Source of the DNA: Isoetes taiwanensis
Lineage: Eukaryota; Streptophyta; Lycopodiopsida; Isoetales; Isoetaceae
Direction: 5' to 3'
Assembly (NCBI GenBank): GCA_021234155.1
Contig: JAJEKV010000020.1
Span: 3,211,275 to 3,275,274 of the forward strand
Length of the DNA: 64,000 nucleotides
The position numbers were made by a program, and so were the translations under genes. The notes beneath the pieces are model-generated. The model ran no database searches. It was not told where the DNA came from and saw nothing but the letters and a program-made list of their open reading frames with translations. Positions 22,545-32,789 of this stretch are shown here, in pieces (position 1 is the first letter of the stretch; every line of letters begins with the position of its first letter).

Positions 22545-23048
22545 ATTTCAGAGCTTAAGTTTATCAGGCTGATGCTCACCTTGTGATCACTATTGTGGTG
22601 ATAGTCATTTCAACAAGTCAATATTTCAACAACTTGGCTTAAAATTTGCACATAGTTGACAAAATCAACAAGGTTAGTAAATCTAGGCCATGACCACCAA
22701 ATCATCAAGTGATTGAAACTACAAAGCTCTAACACTGTAGCTCGCTTCTTAACATGAATGCTAGCCTAAACCCTAAATTCGAAATATATCAACCAAATCA
22801 TTCTCCTTTAATAAGTGGGAAGGTAATAAATGGTCAATAAGTGTGTCCATAAAGATACGCCTACACTTGAGAACGCATGGTCATGGACCTTGAAAGCTAT
22901 AAGCGACCTACAGAGAAATATCGCTAACAATCTTGCTTTATCACTAAATTTTGGCCCTTTGGTCCAAGACCATATAGAACGATGCCCGACGGGATGAAAT
23001 CGATGGTTGCCCTAGAAATAGAATACATTGTGTATACAAGAAATTTAT

Positions 23049-23070
23049 CGCGGCGGCCAAGGCCGCCGCG
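23049..23070 (-). repeat. GC-rich hairpin, second copy, inverted
   Basis: Arms CGCGGCGGCC and GGCCGCCGCG flank an AA centre, preceded by TACAAGAAATTTAT. This is the reverse complement of the end at 4771-4808. Confidence 0.75.
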
Positions 23071-23866
23071 AACATTTCTTTTGTCCCTTATGCTGCAAAA
23101 GACGTTTTGTATAAAGTCGAAAGGATCTTAGTTTTGAACCTGCAAAAGTTGAAACTGTGTCTAAGATTTGGACAATTCTAAACTCTCGTATTGATCAGAT
23201 AAATAATTTTGCTAAAATTTAGATAAGAACTTTACAATGAATTTTGAGCTCCACAATTTATGACATGAGGGGAAAACTAGCTCATCACACTAGACTTGGT
23301 GTTGTCCAAATTTGATGATGCACTAAAGAGAACCTCCTTAGTCTCATTATTTTGGACAGCATGGTCCCATTGGAGAGTAGAGTTACCAATTCAACCCTCT
23401 ATGCTCCCATACTACATGACCAAAAGGACTTAATCTGAAGGAAAAACTATAATTTAAATGCATAGTCATATAAACGAAGTTGTGGGGGAAAAAAATGTCC
23501 CTCCTTGCCACAACCGTCCAAATGCAATTATTCCTATGACATAATGAAGGCAAATTCTGAATTATCAGATTTCATCTCTGATACACCATGAACCATAACT
23601 GTACTACAGAATATCAGAAGTTCTATTTGAAAATATGTATTTTATTACAACAGTATAATTGCAACCACATCAAAATCATCAAATAGTTGAAAGCTCTGCT
23701 CATTGGATTGTTGTGTGCAGGAAAGTTTTCTGTGGCCTCTTGCATCTGCTGCTTTAACAATAGTGGCCCAAGGCATACATCTTCTGATCACTTCGGCAGT
23801 GTTGGTGTTCTTCCTATTGCGACACTTTTTCTGGCAGTACCCAGATCCATCCCAGGCATCTTATTC

Positions 23867-23964
23867 TTTGCCTCAGGTGGCCTGTTTGCTTGCTTTGAAT
23901 TTTATACCAACATTTTTGCCTCAGGTGGCCTGTTTGCTTGCTTTGAATTTTATACCAACATTTT
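23867..23964 (+). repeat. 48-bp tandem duplication
   Basis: Two identical units start TTTGCCTCAGGTGGCC. Confidence 0.9.
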
Positions 23965-24079
23965 TGCAAGAGCGCAGCTGCAAATGTAGAAGCCGGAATG
24001 GACTACCTAGAATAAAGGGGGAAAAATAATACTCTATATAGCATGCATGCTGTTAGGCAAAATCCACAAGGCTGTACAA

Positions 24080-24184
24080 CATGGGATCACAGTGATATAA
24101 CACAGGAATGATCTTAACACAGGAGAAAAGCCATGGGATCACAGTGATATAACACAGGAATGATCTTAACACAGGAGAAAAGCG
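24080..24184 (+). repeat. 52-bp tandem duplication
   Basis: Two near-identical units start ATGGGATCACAGTGATA. Confidence 0.9.
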
Positions 24185-24256
24185 ATGGCATCTCAGGTTG
24201 TGGCTTCGCCAGACCAAATTGTAGTTGGGGCCTTCAGTGGAGTCCACCATTTCTCA

Positions 24257-24318
24257 ACTTAAATCTGTAAAACAACGAGCAGTATCCACTTAAATCTGTA
24301 AAACAACGAGCAGTATCC
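24257..24318 (+). repeat. 31-bp tandem duplication
   Basis: Two units of ACTTAAATCTGTAAAACAAC plus CGAGCAGTATCC stand head-to-tail. Confidence 0.9.
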
Positions 24319-24437
24319 CTGCCTCCCCCTCAACAGCAGCTTTGCAGCAGTACCAATTTGTAAGCTTAAAATTTTGCTATGCTGATAGGTTAATGTTAGC
24401 ACGTCAGTGTTTGAGCATGATATAACCATTTTTGACC

Positions 24438-24488
24438 AGATGTGACAAAGACCTGGATGGTAGAATTTCCACAGAAGAGGTGAAGGAG
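24438..24488 (+). pseudogene. EF-hand exon fragment (NADPH-oxidase-like)
   Basis: The frame reads CDKDLDGRISTEEVKE and then GTAACT, a possible splice donor. DKDLDGRISTEE is a canonical 12-residue Ca2+-binding loop with acidic residues at 1, 3, 5 and 12. The phrase D.DGRI..EEVKE is typical of the EF-hand region of plant respiratory burst oxidases. Only one exon-sized piece is present and no start codon or other domain is nearby. A calmodulin-like source is possible. Confidence 0.55.
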
Positions 24489-25423
24489 GTAACTAGTAGA
24501 GCAAATAATTTGGAGTTCATCACTGTTTTTAGAAAATCGGTCAAATGTGCCTGTTGCATACCAATTTGTAACAGAGGAACTAGGCACATATAACTTTGTG
24601 AAATCAAAGGGAATACTCCGTGCGCATTGTAAAGTAATGCTCACAATCATCTTCAGAGCCCTTTTAATTTTTACTGGTTTGGCATGATGTCGTGTGGGGA
24701 TGAATGAGTTAGCGATCAAATTACTTTCCGGATGGCTGTGATTTTAACATGGCTAATAACGACGATGATGGAACGCCTATGTAGTCACTTTTTCTGAATT
24801 TGGAGGCTTTTGAAAGAAGTGAGAGAATGAGTAACGAAGCTAAAAATTCCCCTTGTTCAAAAGTGTGAGCACCTCAAAATCGGGGATGCTCACCATCATT
24901 GCCCATAGCCACAAATTATCTGCTGCGAATCAAAGTCTACCGGATTTGCCCTTTCTGTCGAAACAGGGCCACGAAGCAGAGCCACGAAGCAGAGTCTGTC
25001 GGGTGAGGCTACAAAGGAACGCTGATTTCTCCTTTACTTTTCATCTTTACTTTTGCACCCCTGCTCTGCTATAGGTGGAAGCAAACTAACAGATTGAAGG
25101 GCTTTTGAAGAAACAAAATCGAACTCACATCGCCTGGTCTTAGGTCCTGTAAGAAAAAATTTGGATTCAAGCAACTAACAGAAGCCTTAAAGAAAAGATG
25201 ACACATACCTCCAACAAACACGGGGTTTCAAGAGCATGCAGGGCAGCCGGCCAATCCACTACGGTGGTCGCAACTGTAACTGTGGACATTGACAAATTGA
25301 TCGAAGAAATCAAATGTCTTACCTTGGCTCAAGCCACTGGTGGTGCCGGAGCTGTTGCCGAAGCTAACATAAAGCTAAAATTTCATCCGGGATCTTCTAT
25401 TTCTTCTTTATCTCCTCAAGAAT

Positions 25424-25710
25424 TTGCATGAAACGGTGTCGAAGAGGAGCTTGCGTTTACGTCCGTCTGCATCGCAATATGATAAAAGACCCTGTGGATC
25501 GCTGAACATGCCCTTTTTAAAAGCAAGCAAGGCCTGGCCATCGGACTTGAGCGCCATAGCTGAGCTTGGAAGAAGCAAAAGTAGGATGAAAGGGGAGTCA
25601 CGTGGCTGTGGCTCCTCCTCAATAAATGCAAGAATGCAAAATTGCAAAAATGCAAAAATGTTCCCCGAAAAATTTTTTTGACAATTGGCACGCATGCAAT
25701 GGAGCATCAT
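25424..25710 (-). pseudogene. LRR receptor kinase N-terminal fragment
   Basis: The minus-strand frame encodes a secretory signal (FILLLLLPSSAMA) followed by SDGQALLAFKKGMFSDPQG and LLSY. This is the start of the LRRNT domain (SD..ALL.FK......P.G.L..W) of plant leucine-rich-repeat receptor-like kinases. The cysteine pair, the repeats and the kinase are missing and the frame ends after ~100 codons. It is most likely a captured first exon. Confidence 0.7.
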
Positions 25711-26805
25711 GGAATCTTGAAGAATAGAATCAAAGTGAATGACTTATATATGGTTTGAAAATACATTCGTTTATATGTGGAATATATAATGGTCACATAA
25801 AAAGGAATGATTTGCCCGCAAATTTATTTATCCATACAAGAACACGCTCCTTGGGAATCAAACCCAAGTACATGTAATAAAATTGAAATGAATAGGAGGT
25901 CGTCCATTGTAGCCCACGTTCTTCTGCTGCAAATTAACTAACCATAGAATACCATGCAAAATGTATTAAGTCATGAAAATATAAAGCACGCTCAACTGAT
26001 AGTAATCTCCCATCTCTTAAAATAATACAATAGAACTAGCAGTAGGGCAGGCTTGGGGCAAAAGGATGGGTTGGAAGTGGGGCCATAGTGAAGAAAGAGC
26101 AAGATGGGAGGGTGGATGAAGGTAAAGGTTAAGGTAAACATTCTAACGTCGTAAACATGCCTTGGGACAGATGAGGCGCCTTTCAGAAGGCTATCTCACT
26201 AAGAGGTTAATTGTGCATACATCGCTAGGATGTAGGATATCATAATAAATGTCAAGATGAGTTTGCCAATTTATCATAGATGAGATAATGATCTACATGG
26301 TCTTTTTAAAGCAAATATTATTGGGTATATTATGAAATGCTTATGGAATAAAGCAAGGAGGAGGAGGAGGATATTGAACTCTCCTATTTTTCTTTGCGTG
26401 CATTTGAGCCCATTCTAAATTGAATAGGCAGTGACATGAGAAGATAACATACATGTTTGTATCACAAAACTTCACTAGCAAATGTAGACAATTCAAAGCA
26501 TTCAAATTGAGGGTTAGCCATTGACCTAGAAAAAATACAAGTTTAGATTTCTTATATCACAAAACTTCACTAGCAAATGCAGACAATCCAAAGCATTCAA
26601 ATGAAGGATTATAAAAGGACTCAAAGCAAGACATGAAGAACGTACTATAGAAGGCAAATGTCAATAAATATAAAGCTTGTTTTGTAATGAATATATCGGT
26701 TAAAGAAAGGCAATAATGTCTAAAAGTCATTCGTTCTAAGGGTGGGTTGATGCCCTTACAATTACACGAGCCTTCTGCTAAGGCTTTGCATGAACAAAGA
26801 TGCTT

Positions 26806-26819
26806 ACAACATGGAAATT
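26806..26819 (+). repeat. Left 14-bp inverted repeat of the 3.6-kb insertion
   Basis: ACAACATGGAAATT is the exact reverse complement of 30316-30329. Confidence 0.7.
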
Positions 26820-27782
26820 CGGTCGATTTTTTCATCAGAAGATGAACCATATGCCGCCACGTGGCATACCAATACATCACGGAATGGAAAGGGGGAAGAC
26901 AATTCCGCACCTGCTAAAGATTACAGGTTACTACCGGTCGCAACAATTTTTGATAGATTTTACACAGATGTTACATAGCTGATCGTGGGATTTGAACCTA
27001 GCAAACCAAGAAACAAAAATTTAATTGCAAGAAGCTTAAAAAATTTCAAGCTATGGCGACAGACTGCTGTATTTCTACTAAAAGGGAGCAAACAGGGTGA
27101 GGCTGATGCAAAACAGAGCATATAAGCAGAGTAAACGAAAACCTGGTGAGGCTAGAAGCAGGGTAATATACATAGGCGGGTCTTATGCTCCATATACCTC
27201 TGCCTTGTTTCTTTTGCAGTGCTTTGCATAGATAAGAAGCAAGAACGTTAGAAAAACCACAGTAAGAGCACAAAAAAAAAAAAAAAAAAAAAAAGTTCTC
27301 AAGCTTCAGAGGCCGGAGTATAAGGAAGAAGGGTAGTGTCGGACTATGTGCTGGGGAACGCCCCTTTGGGGTTTGAATTGAAACCGCGCCGGGCGCCGTC
27401 ATGAAGCGGCGGGCGCCACGCCGCTTCCCAGCCCGAACTCGGGGGGGGTAGCTCCCAGCCGAAATCCCCTGCTCCGTGGAAATTCTGTGCACCCCCGTTT
27501 TTTTTTTTTCTCTCTCCTCTGTCCGGAGGTCTACTCCGGCGATCTTCGCGTAGGTGTTGGCGCTGGGCGCCATTTCTAGTGGTAAGCACGGATGCCGGGG
27601 CGACGTTAGGCGTCTTTTCTTGCTAGTTTTTCATTCTTTTTTTTTTCTTTCTAATCTTTTGCTCTTGCTTTTTTCAAGGATTTAGCCGATTTGGTTGAAG
27701 GCGCTGGACAGAAGTAAGATAAAGATTTAGTTTTATTTCGAGTTTTGATTCAATGTTTAAACTTACTAATGTTTTTTCTCTT

Positions 27783-29593
27783 CTTTTAGGTTCTGCTCCC
27801 TTGTTCTTGAGGTAGATACCCGAGTTTTGAGTTTCTGAGGCAACATTCTGGAGTTTCTGAGCAAGATAGCCAAGTTTCCGAGCAAGATACCCGAGTTTCT
27901 GAGGCAAAAATTTGGAGTTTCGAGCAAGATACCCGAGTTTTTGAGTTCTTGGACCAAGATATTAAGATTTCAAGGTAAAGTTTTCTAGGAGCAATTTTTG
28001 TTTCTATTTTTGTTTCTTACATATATTATCTAATGAGTTTTTGCTGTTGCAGACTTGTTGCTCTTGCAGAAATGGGGGAAGCAAGGTTTATTGAACTCTT
28101 TTTAGTTCTTTATGTTGCTAGAGGGGTTTCTGATTCATGTTGCAGTTTCTCGTTTACACTTGTCGAGGATCATCTTTTGGATGATAATGCTTTGGAAGAA
28201 GACGAGACTGTTGTTGCTGAGCATGTTATCCAGTCCACAGATCCGTTAGAGGTAGAAAACCTGTTGAGGGATATAGAGAAGTAGCCGTGGTTTAGTGAGG
28301 GTTTTGTGTGTGCCAAGACCTTTCTTCCTACAAGCAATTTCAAATTATAAATCTCAGGTCAGATTTCTCTGTTGTTTAATTGTGTTTATTTTATTTGGTA
28401 ACTCTAATCAATTGTTTGGTGTTTTAGATTTGGTTTCAAAAGGGCAGGGTTGGGTGTAATAATATATCAAAGTGGATTCAGAATATGGGAGCAATAATTG
28501 ATGTGAAAATATCCAACAAGAGCGGTCGTGTGTCAACCGTAACACGAATGTCAATGGCTGGAGCTCCGCCGGAAGTTGGAAAGCTTATTACAGGGCATCG
28601 CAGAACAGAATCTTATCAGAAGTAAGTCAAATTTTGTGTTTTGTTTATATTGAATTTATAGTTTATTTGTTTTCACATGCTGGTTCTTGTGCTTTAGGTA
28701 TGATCGCAGTAAAGAAATTCAAGTTAATGCTGCCATGAGTATCAACAACAAACCATATAATGATGATGGCAGCTTGCGTTTGTACTCTGATGTACTTAAC
28801 GAGATGATCAAGAATAAAGAAAATATATTGCTTGGTTCACGTTCTGCAAAATGTTTGACTGACAAGCCTTCTGCCTCAGGTATAATTACTTTATTGTTTA
28901 TAATTAGTGCTAGTTTACTTTAGCTGCAGGTTTCTTTAGCTGGTAGGTTAGTGGTAACTGGTAGGTTAGTTGCAGGTTCCAGGTTAGTGGTAGCTTTAGT
29001 GGTAGGTTAGGTTGTAGGTTAGTGGTAGCTGGTAGGTTAGTTGCAGGTTCCAGGTTTCTTTGGCTGGTTGTTTTATTTTAGTTGTTGTTATGCAGGTTCT
29101 TCATCTGACCAGGCTATTTTAATTGAAAAGCAATGCAACATTCCAGTTGTTTATGGCAATGATGGTGTACCTCTCAGTGACCATCGTGTGGCATCATCAA
29201 GTGATGCAATGATATGTGATCAACAGAATGTTGTATCTGATGGAAGTGGTAGAAGTAATCAAATTCAAGTTTCTGGAGTTAAAGCTGTTGATGACGAAGA
29301 CAAGAATTTGGTAGATTACTGGGCTTTTGAAGAATTCCTGAAGTCAAATCCTCAGCTTCACAAATATTTTCCGCCCACTGTTGAAGTCAAGAATGTTGGT
29401 AAGTTTAATTATAGTGTGTATTATTTTTGTCTATCTTTATTACACTGTATCTAATTTCGCTTAAACTGCAGGTGGTCACTCCTTTGTTGGTGCAACGTTT
29501 AATAACTGCACATTCATTCAAGTTCCAGATTCTAGTAATGTACCTTTAATGTTGGAGAGGGAAAACAGCGCTTCAAGTCTGCCTTCACGATAA
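27783..29593 (+). pseudogene. Crypton-type tyrosine recombinase, C-terminal half, spliced gene
   Basis: GT-AG-bounded exons 28428-28621, 28698-28879, 29096-29398 and 29472-29593 join in frame. The first encodes SKWIQNMG, NKSGRVSTVTRMSMAGAPPE and ITGHRRTESYQ, then K-Y-D-R across the splice. R (in SGR), H (in TGH, 23 residues on) and Y (9 residues after H) sit at tyrosine-recombinase spacing. A Lys replaces the usual His three residues before the Arg. The TGHR..SY.KYDRS style matches Crypton/DUF3504 proteins. The tail ends NNCTF. Possible upstream exons (27783-27975 with VSEQDTRVSE repeats; 28053-28284) end in a stop, and the N-terminal catalytic half with the first Arg is absent, so recombinase activity is unlikely. 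Confidence 0.65.
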
Positions 29594-29888
29594 CTCTTGT
29601 GTTGGGAATTTCTGTGATAAGTTCAAGTTCTTTGAACTTCTACTGGTAACTTGTGTTGCGAACTTCTATGATAAGTTCATGATAACTTTTTTGTTTAATT
29701 TTCAAGTGCAAACCTTCATGGAAACTTGTATCTGGAAACTTTGTGGAACTTCTAATGTTTTCAAGTGATTTAAACTTTTATCTGGAAACCTGTATCTGAA
29801 ACTTTGTTTTCAAGTGATTTAAAATTTTAATGTTTTGTTGCACCATGTTCTGTGGAAATTAATGTTTCTTGACACAACAAAAATGTCT

Positions 29889-29914
29889 GTAGTGGCGGCG
29901 CTGTAAGCGGCGCC
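29889..29914. repeat. GC-rich 9-bp hairpin
   Basis: TGGCGGCGC and GCGCCGCCA flank 8 nt, downstream of the recombinase-like gene. Confidence 0.5.
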
Positions 29915-30315
29915 GCCAGGAAACCCTTGCCTAAAAAATACCCAAAAAAAACTTTCACTGGAAATTCAAGGAATTTCCAGGAAGCAGGGGTTTACGAGGA
30001 GTAAAAGGAAAGGCCAATGCCAGAGTATGCTAGAAGAAGATGGACAAGAAGACTCTGAAGGGCTTTTTTTTTGCTCTTCTGTTCCATCATATCTGTAGAT
30101 TTCAACCCTGCAAGAAACAAAGCCAAAAGATGAAAAAATCACGCCATAGCTGACGTTGCTCCACTGATTCTCACCGCCATAGGCAAAAATGGTTCTAAAG
30201 GGGCTGCCAAACACCATTTCTGAGTGTCATAGCCGCACCATAACCACCAAGAAACAGCACCGCAACTCTGCCAGGAAGGAAAAAGGAATCGTTAAAAAAA
30301 AAAAAAAAATTTCCC

Positions 30316-30443
30316 AATTTCCATGTTGTGGGGGCATGGTCATTGGTCCCACATTCCGGCATGGTCGGTGGCCCGCTCCAGGGTCCTTGGTCCCGGGGCC
30401 CCACCGGGCCACACCGGAATGTGGTCCCAATGACCATGCCCCC
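30316..30443. repeat. Right inverted repeat plus 114-bp cruciform-forming hairpin
   Basis: AATTTCCATGTTGT (30316-30329) is followed at once by a hairpin (30330-30443). The 30-bp arms start GGGGGCATGGTCATTGG and end CCAATGACCATGCCCCC, with 2 mismatches. The loop is very GC-rich. Confidence 0.8.
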
Positions 30444-32161
30444 ATACATCCACAATGCGCGTTCAATATTAATGCTTGCAACTTGAATTTGCCCAAGAAA
30501 AGGACACATACCTATAAAACAAGTGGCCATGTTAAATAGTTATTCAAATCTGTATTCTACGTGCCATTTATTTGTTCCTTTGAAACAAAAATACGCCTAC
30601 AAAATAAATATTTAGTGGATCAAGTTTTACAAACACATTGAAGTTTGTTAAGAATATTACCTTATATTCACCTGTCTTGATAGAAGAGCTGAAGCTTTTA
30701 AATGTAAAAGGTACACGATTGAAGCGATTGAAGGGTTTACACAACTAGGGTCTCCAGTCATGCCTATTTTTCGTGATAGAGTTTTGCACACATTGTAGTC
30801 GAATATGATTCTCATTATGATGGGTTGAGATCATGCCTAATTTTCCCATATAGAGTTTAAAACATATTATAATCGAATATGATTTTATTGGCATGGGTTT
30901 CTTGTGTGGATATAGGACGGAAGATGATCTTATTTTATATGGAGATTTTTAAGACATGCATTCATAAGCCCTAAAAGAGTCTGCCACTATTTTATTTGCA
31001 ACTCATATAGAAAATGATTTTTATTGTTAATTGACACTCTGAATTCAATTCACTTAACATGGCCTAAATCTTGCTTTGGAAATTGAACCGGCTTTTTAGA
31101 ACTCTCATGCATTTGATGAAATATTAGAAGGCCACACACTACCATATTGTTTTGCATTAGATAAGAGACGCAAGGCATGTTTTCTTCACTTTGGAACTTG
31201 GCGTACATATGAGATGCACATCATGATTCGTCTTCTAAGTATCCTAATCCAATACATTTACTCAAATTTTGAGACAAAATCCTCTATTATATTTGCTCAA
31301 ACTTTGAAAATGCACCTATTCTTGGTGCAACCCTTAGAACTATATTGTCCCGCATGTCCTTTTGTCACCACCTGAAGGGTCCATAAAAAATGAACATGTA
31401 GACATAGATGCTAGAAAGCACAAGATACTGCAATACTAATTTGTCGACATCTCTTCATATTGAAAAATGTGAAATCATTTTGATATCCTTCTTTGTAACA
31501 TCAATTGATAATCCAATAACTGCTTCTTTACTTTGCTAAGGTTTATAATATCTCAAGTTCATTAAGCAATTCCAAGAGCTCTGATTCAAAACTTGGCAAT
31601 GAAGTTGTCATTGATTTTTAAAAACAGGGTATTGTAACATCTTTGGTGCAAACCTTAACTACAGCTAACCTTACTTCTGCAACGGAAATGTGAGAGAAGG
31701 CACATGCACATGTACAAAAAACAAAAAAAGTGTAAAGAATGTGACATGACCAACAAAAAAGAAAAAAAAACAAACACGCCACTGAGATAGATTGATATAG
31801 AAGTTTATATCACTTAAATTAGGAAGCAAAAGATATTTAAGATGTCCTTGCTAGGACTAACATATAAGGGTCAAATATGTAGATCATCATGGACAATATG
31901 AAGTAATAAATATGAATGAAGAAATCAAATCATATTGATCATTAAGCAGTCGTAATAAACATGCTTCAAAGGATGACTAATGCCATTCGATTCTCTGGCA
32001 GGGCTTCGACTTCCAGGAAAGAACCTCGTAGACAGAACTGTACTCCAAACCGACACAGGTGAACAAGTAGAGCCCTTTGATTATCTCTATAATAGGTCAT
32101 TTGGACTCTGAATAATAAGCAGTAAGATTGCTAATAATTAGTTTACAGTTACACATGTCTA

Positions 32162-32165
<4 letters not shown>

Positions 32166-32200
<35 letters not shown>
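32166..32200 (+). repeat. Poly-T tract (~35 T)
   Basis: An uninterrupted T run interrupts copy B relative to copy A near 6190. It may be a microsatellite expansion or the tail of a reverse-oriented retroposon. Confidence 0.9.
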
Positions 32201-32789
32201 CTTGAGGTCAATTCTTAGGCATGTCAGGAGACGGTGTTGGCATTATTGCTCCACCAATATAGGGGGTGTCTTGGGCACTGTTTCTAGGTGCCTTGGCTTA
32301 TGGTGTTAAGATAAGTCTCTATTTCTATGCAGATCCTATTTTTGGGAACAATCAAATAATACTACTAAGAATCTTGTATCTGATGGAAGACTTTTTCAGA
32401 TATGATGGATGCACTAGACAGTACGGAACATCTAATGATGCACAAACCTGTCAGCAAAGGTCTTTCTGTATTCTGTATGTTCAAGAAGATTACAAAAACC
32501 AAACCTATGCTTTAAGAAACTCCAAACAACAATATAAAACTTACCTTCTAACCATGAAGCAGACATTGATTTTCATAAACATTGGCTTCCATAATAGGAC
32601 TAAAGCACCTTTGGCCCAAAACCTTAATAATTGAAGTGAACATTCATTTCTATTATGCATATTGGCATACATTTTATTATTATTTACACATTTGTTTCTC
32701 AATTTGTGAATGTAAGGGTAAGATTCATGATTGTTATTGCTTTCCTTTATTTGTTCGTTTTATTACTTGCTACAAGGTTGCCTGCATGC

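Larger units (their letters stand above)
22837..25974. mobile_element. Copy-B-specific insertion with several gene fragments
   Basis: Homology to copy A stops after AATAAATGG (22836) and resumes at ATATAAAGCAC (about 25977). The ~3.1 kb between has a GC hairpin near its left end (23049-23070), three recent tandem duplications (31, 48 and 52 bp), an EF-hand exon fragment (24438-24488) and a minus-strand LRR-kinase N-terminus (25424-25710). A further exon-like piece at 23719-23860 encodes a hydrophobic segment (ALTIVAQGIHLLITSAVLVF) after an acceptor-like GTGTGCAG. Copy A has ~100 unmatched bases here, so exact borders are unclear. Multi-gene capture suggests a Helitron- or Pack-MULE-like element. 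Confidence 0.55.
26806..30446. mobile_element. Copy-B-specific ~3.6-kb insertion with 14-bp inverted repeats and recombinase-like gene
   Basis: Copy A reads GATGCTTATATCCAC. Copy B reads GATGCTTA, then 3.6 kb, then TACATCCAC, consistent with a TA duplication. The inverted repeats ACAACATGGAAATT (26806-26819) and AATTTCCATGTTGT (30316-30329) are perfect. A 114-bp GC-rich hairpin follows the right repeat. Inside is a spliced gene whose product ends in a tyrosine-recombinase half domain. A 21-base A run lies near 27274. The superfamily is uncertain. Confidence 0.65.
21857..32545 (+). repeat. Duplicated segment, copy B
   Basis: This is the counterpart of 1-6522, enlarged by two private insertions (22837-25974 and 26806-30446). 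The blocks remaining between insertions are colinear with copy A. Homology starts within the P450 only because copy A is cut by the window edge. Confidence 0.85.

Noticed and set aside
27046-27573. 175-codon minus-strand frame
   Set aside because: It spans a 21-base A run and a GC-rich patch, and is compositionally biased with no recognisable motif.
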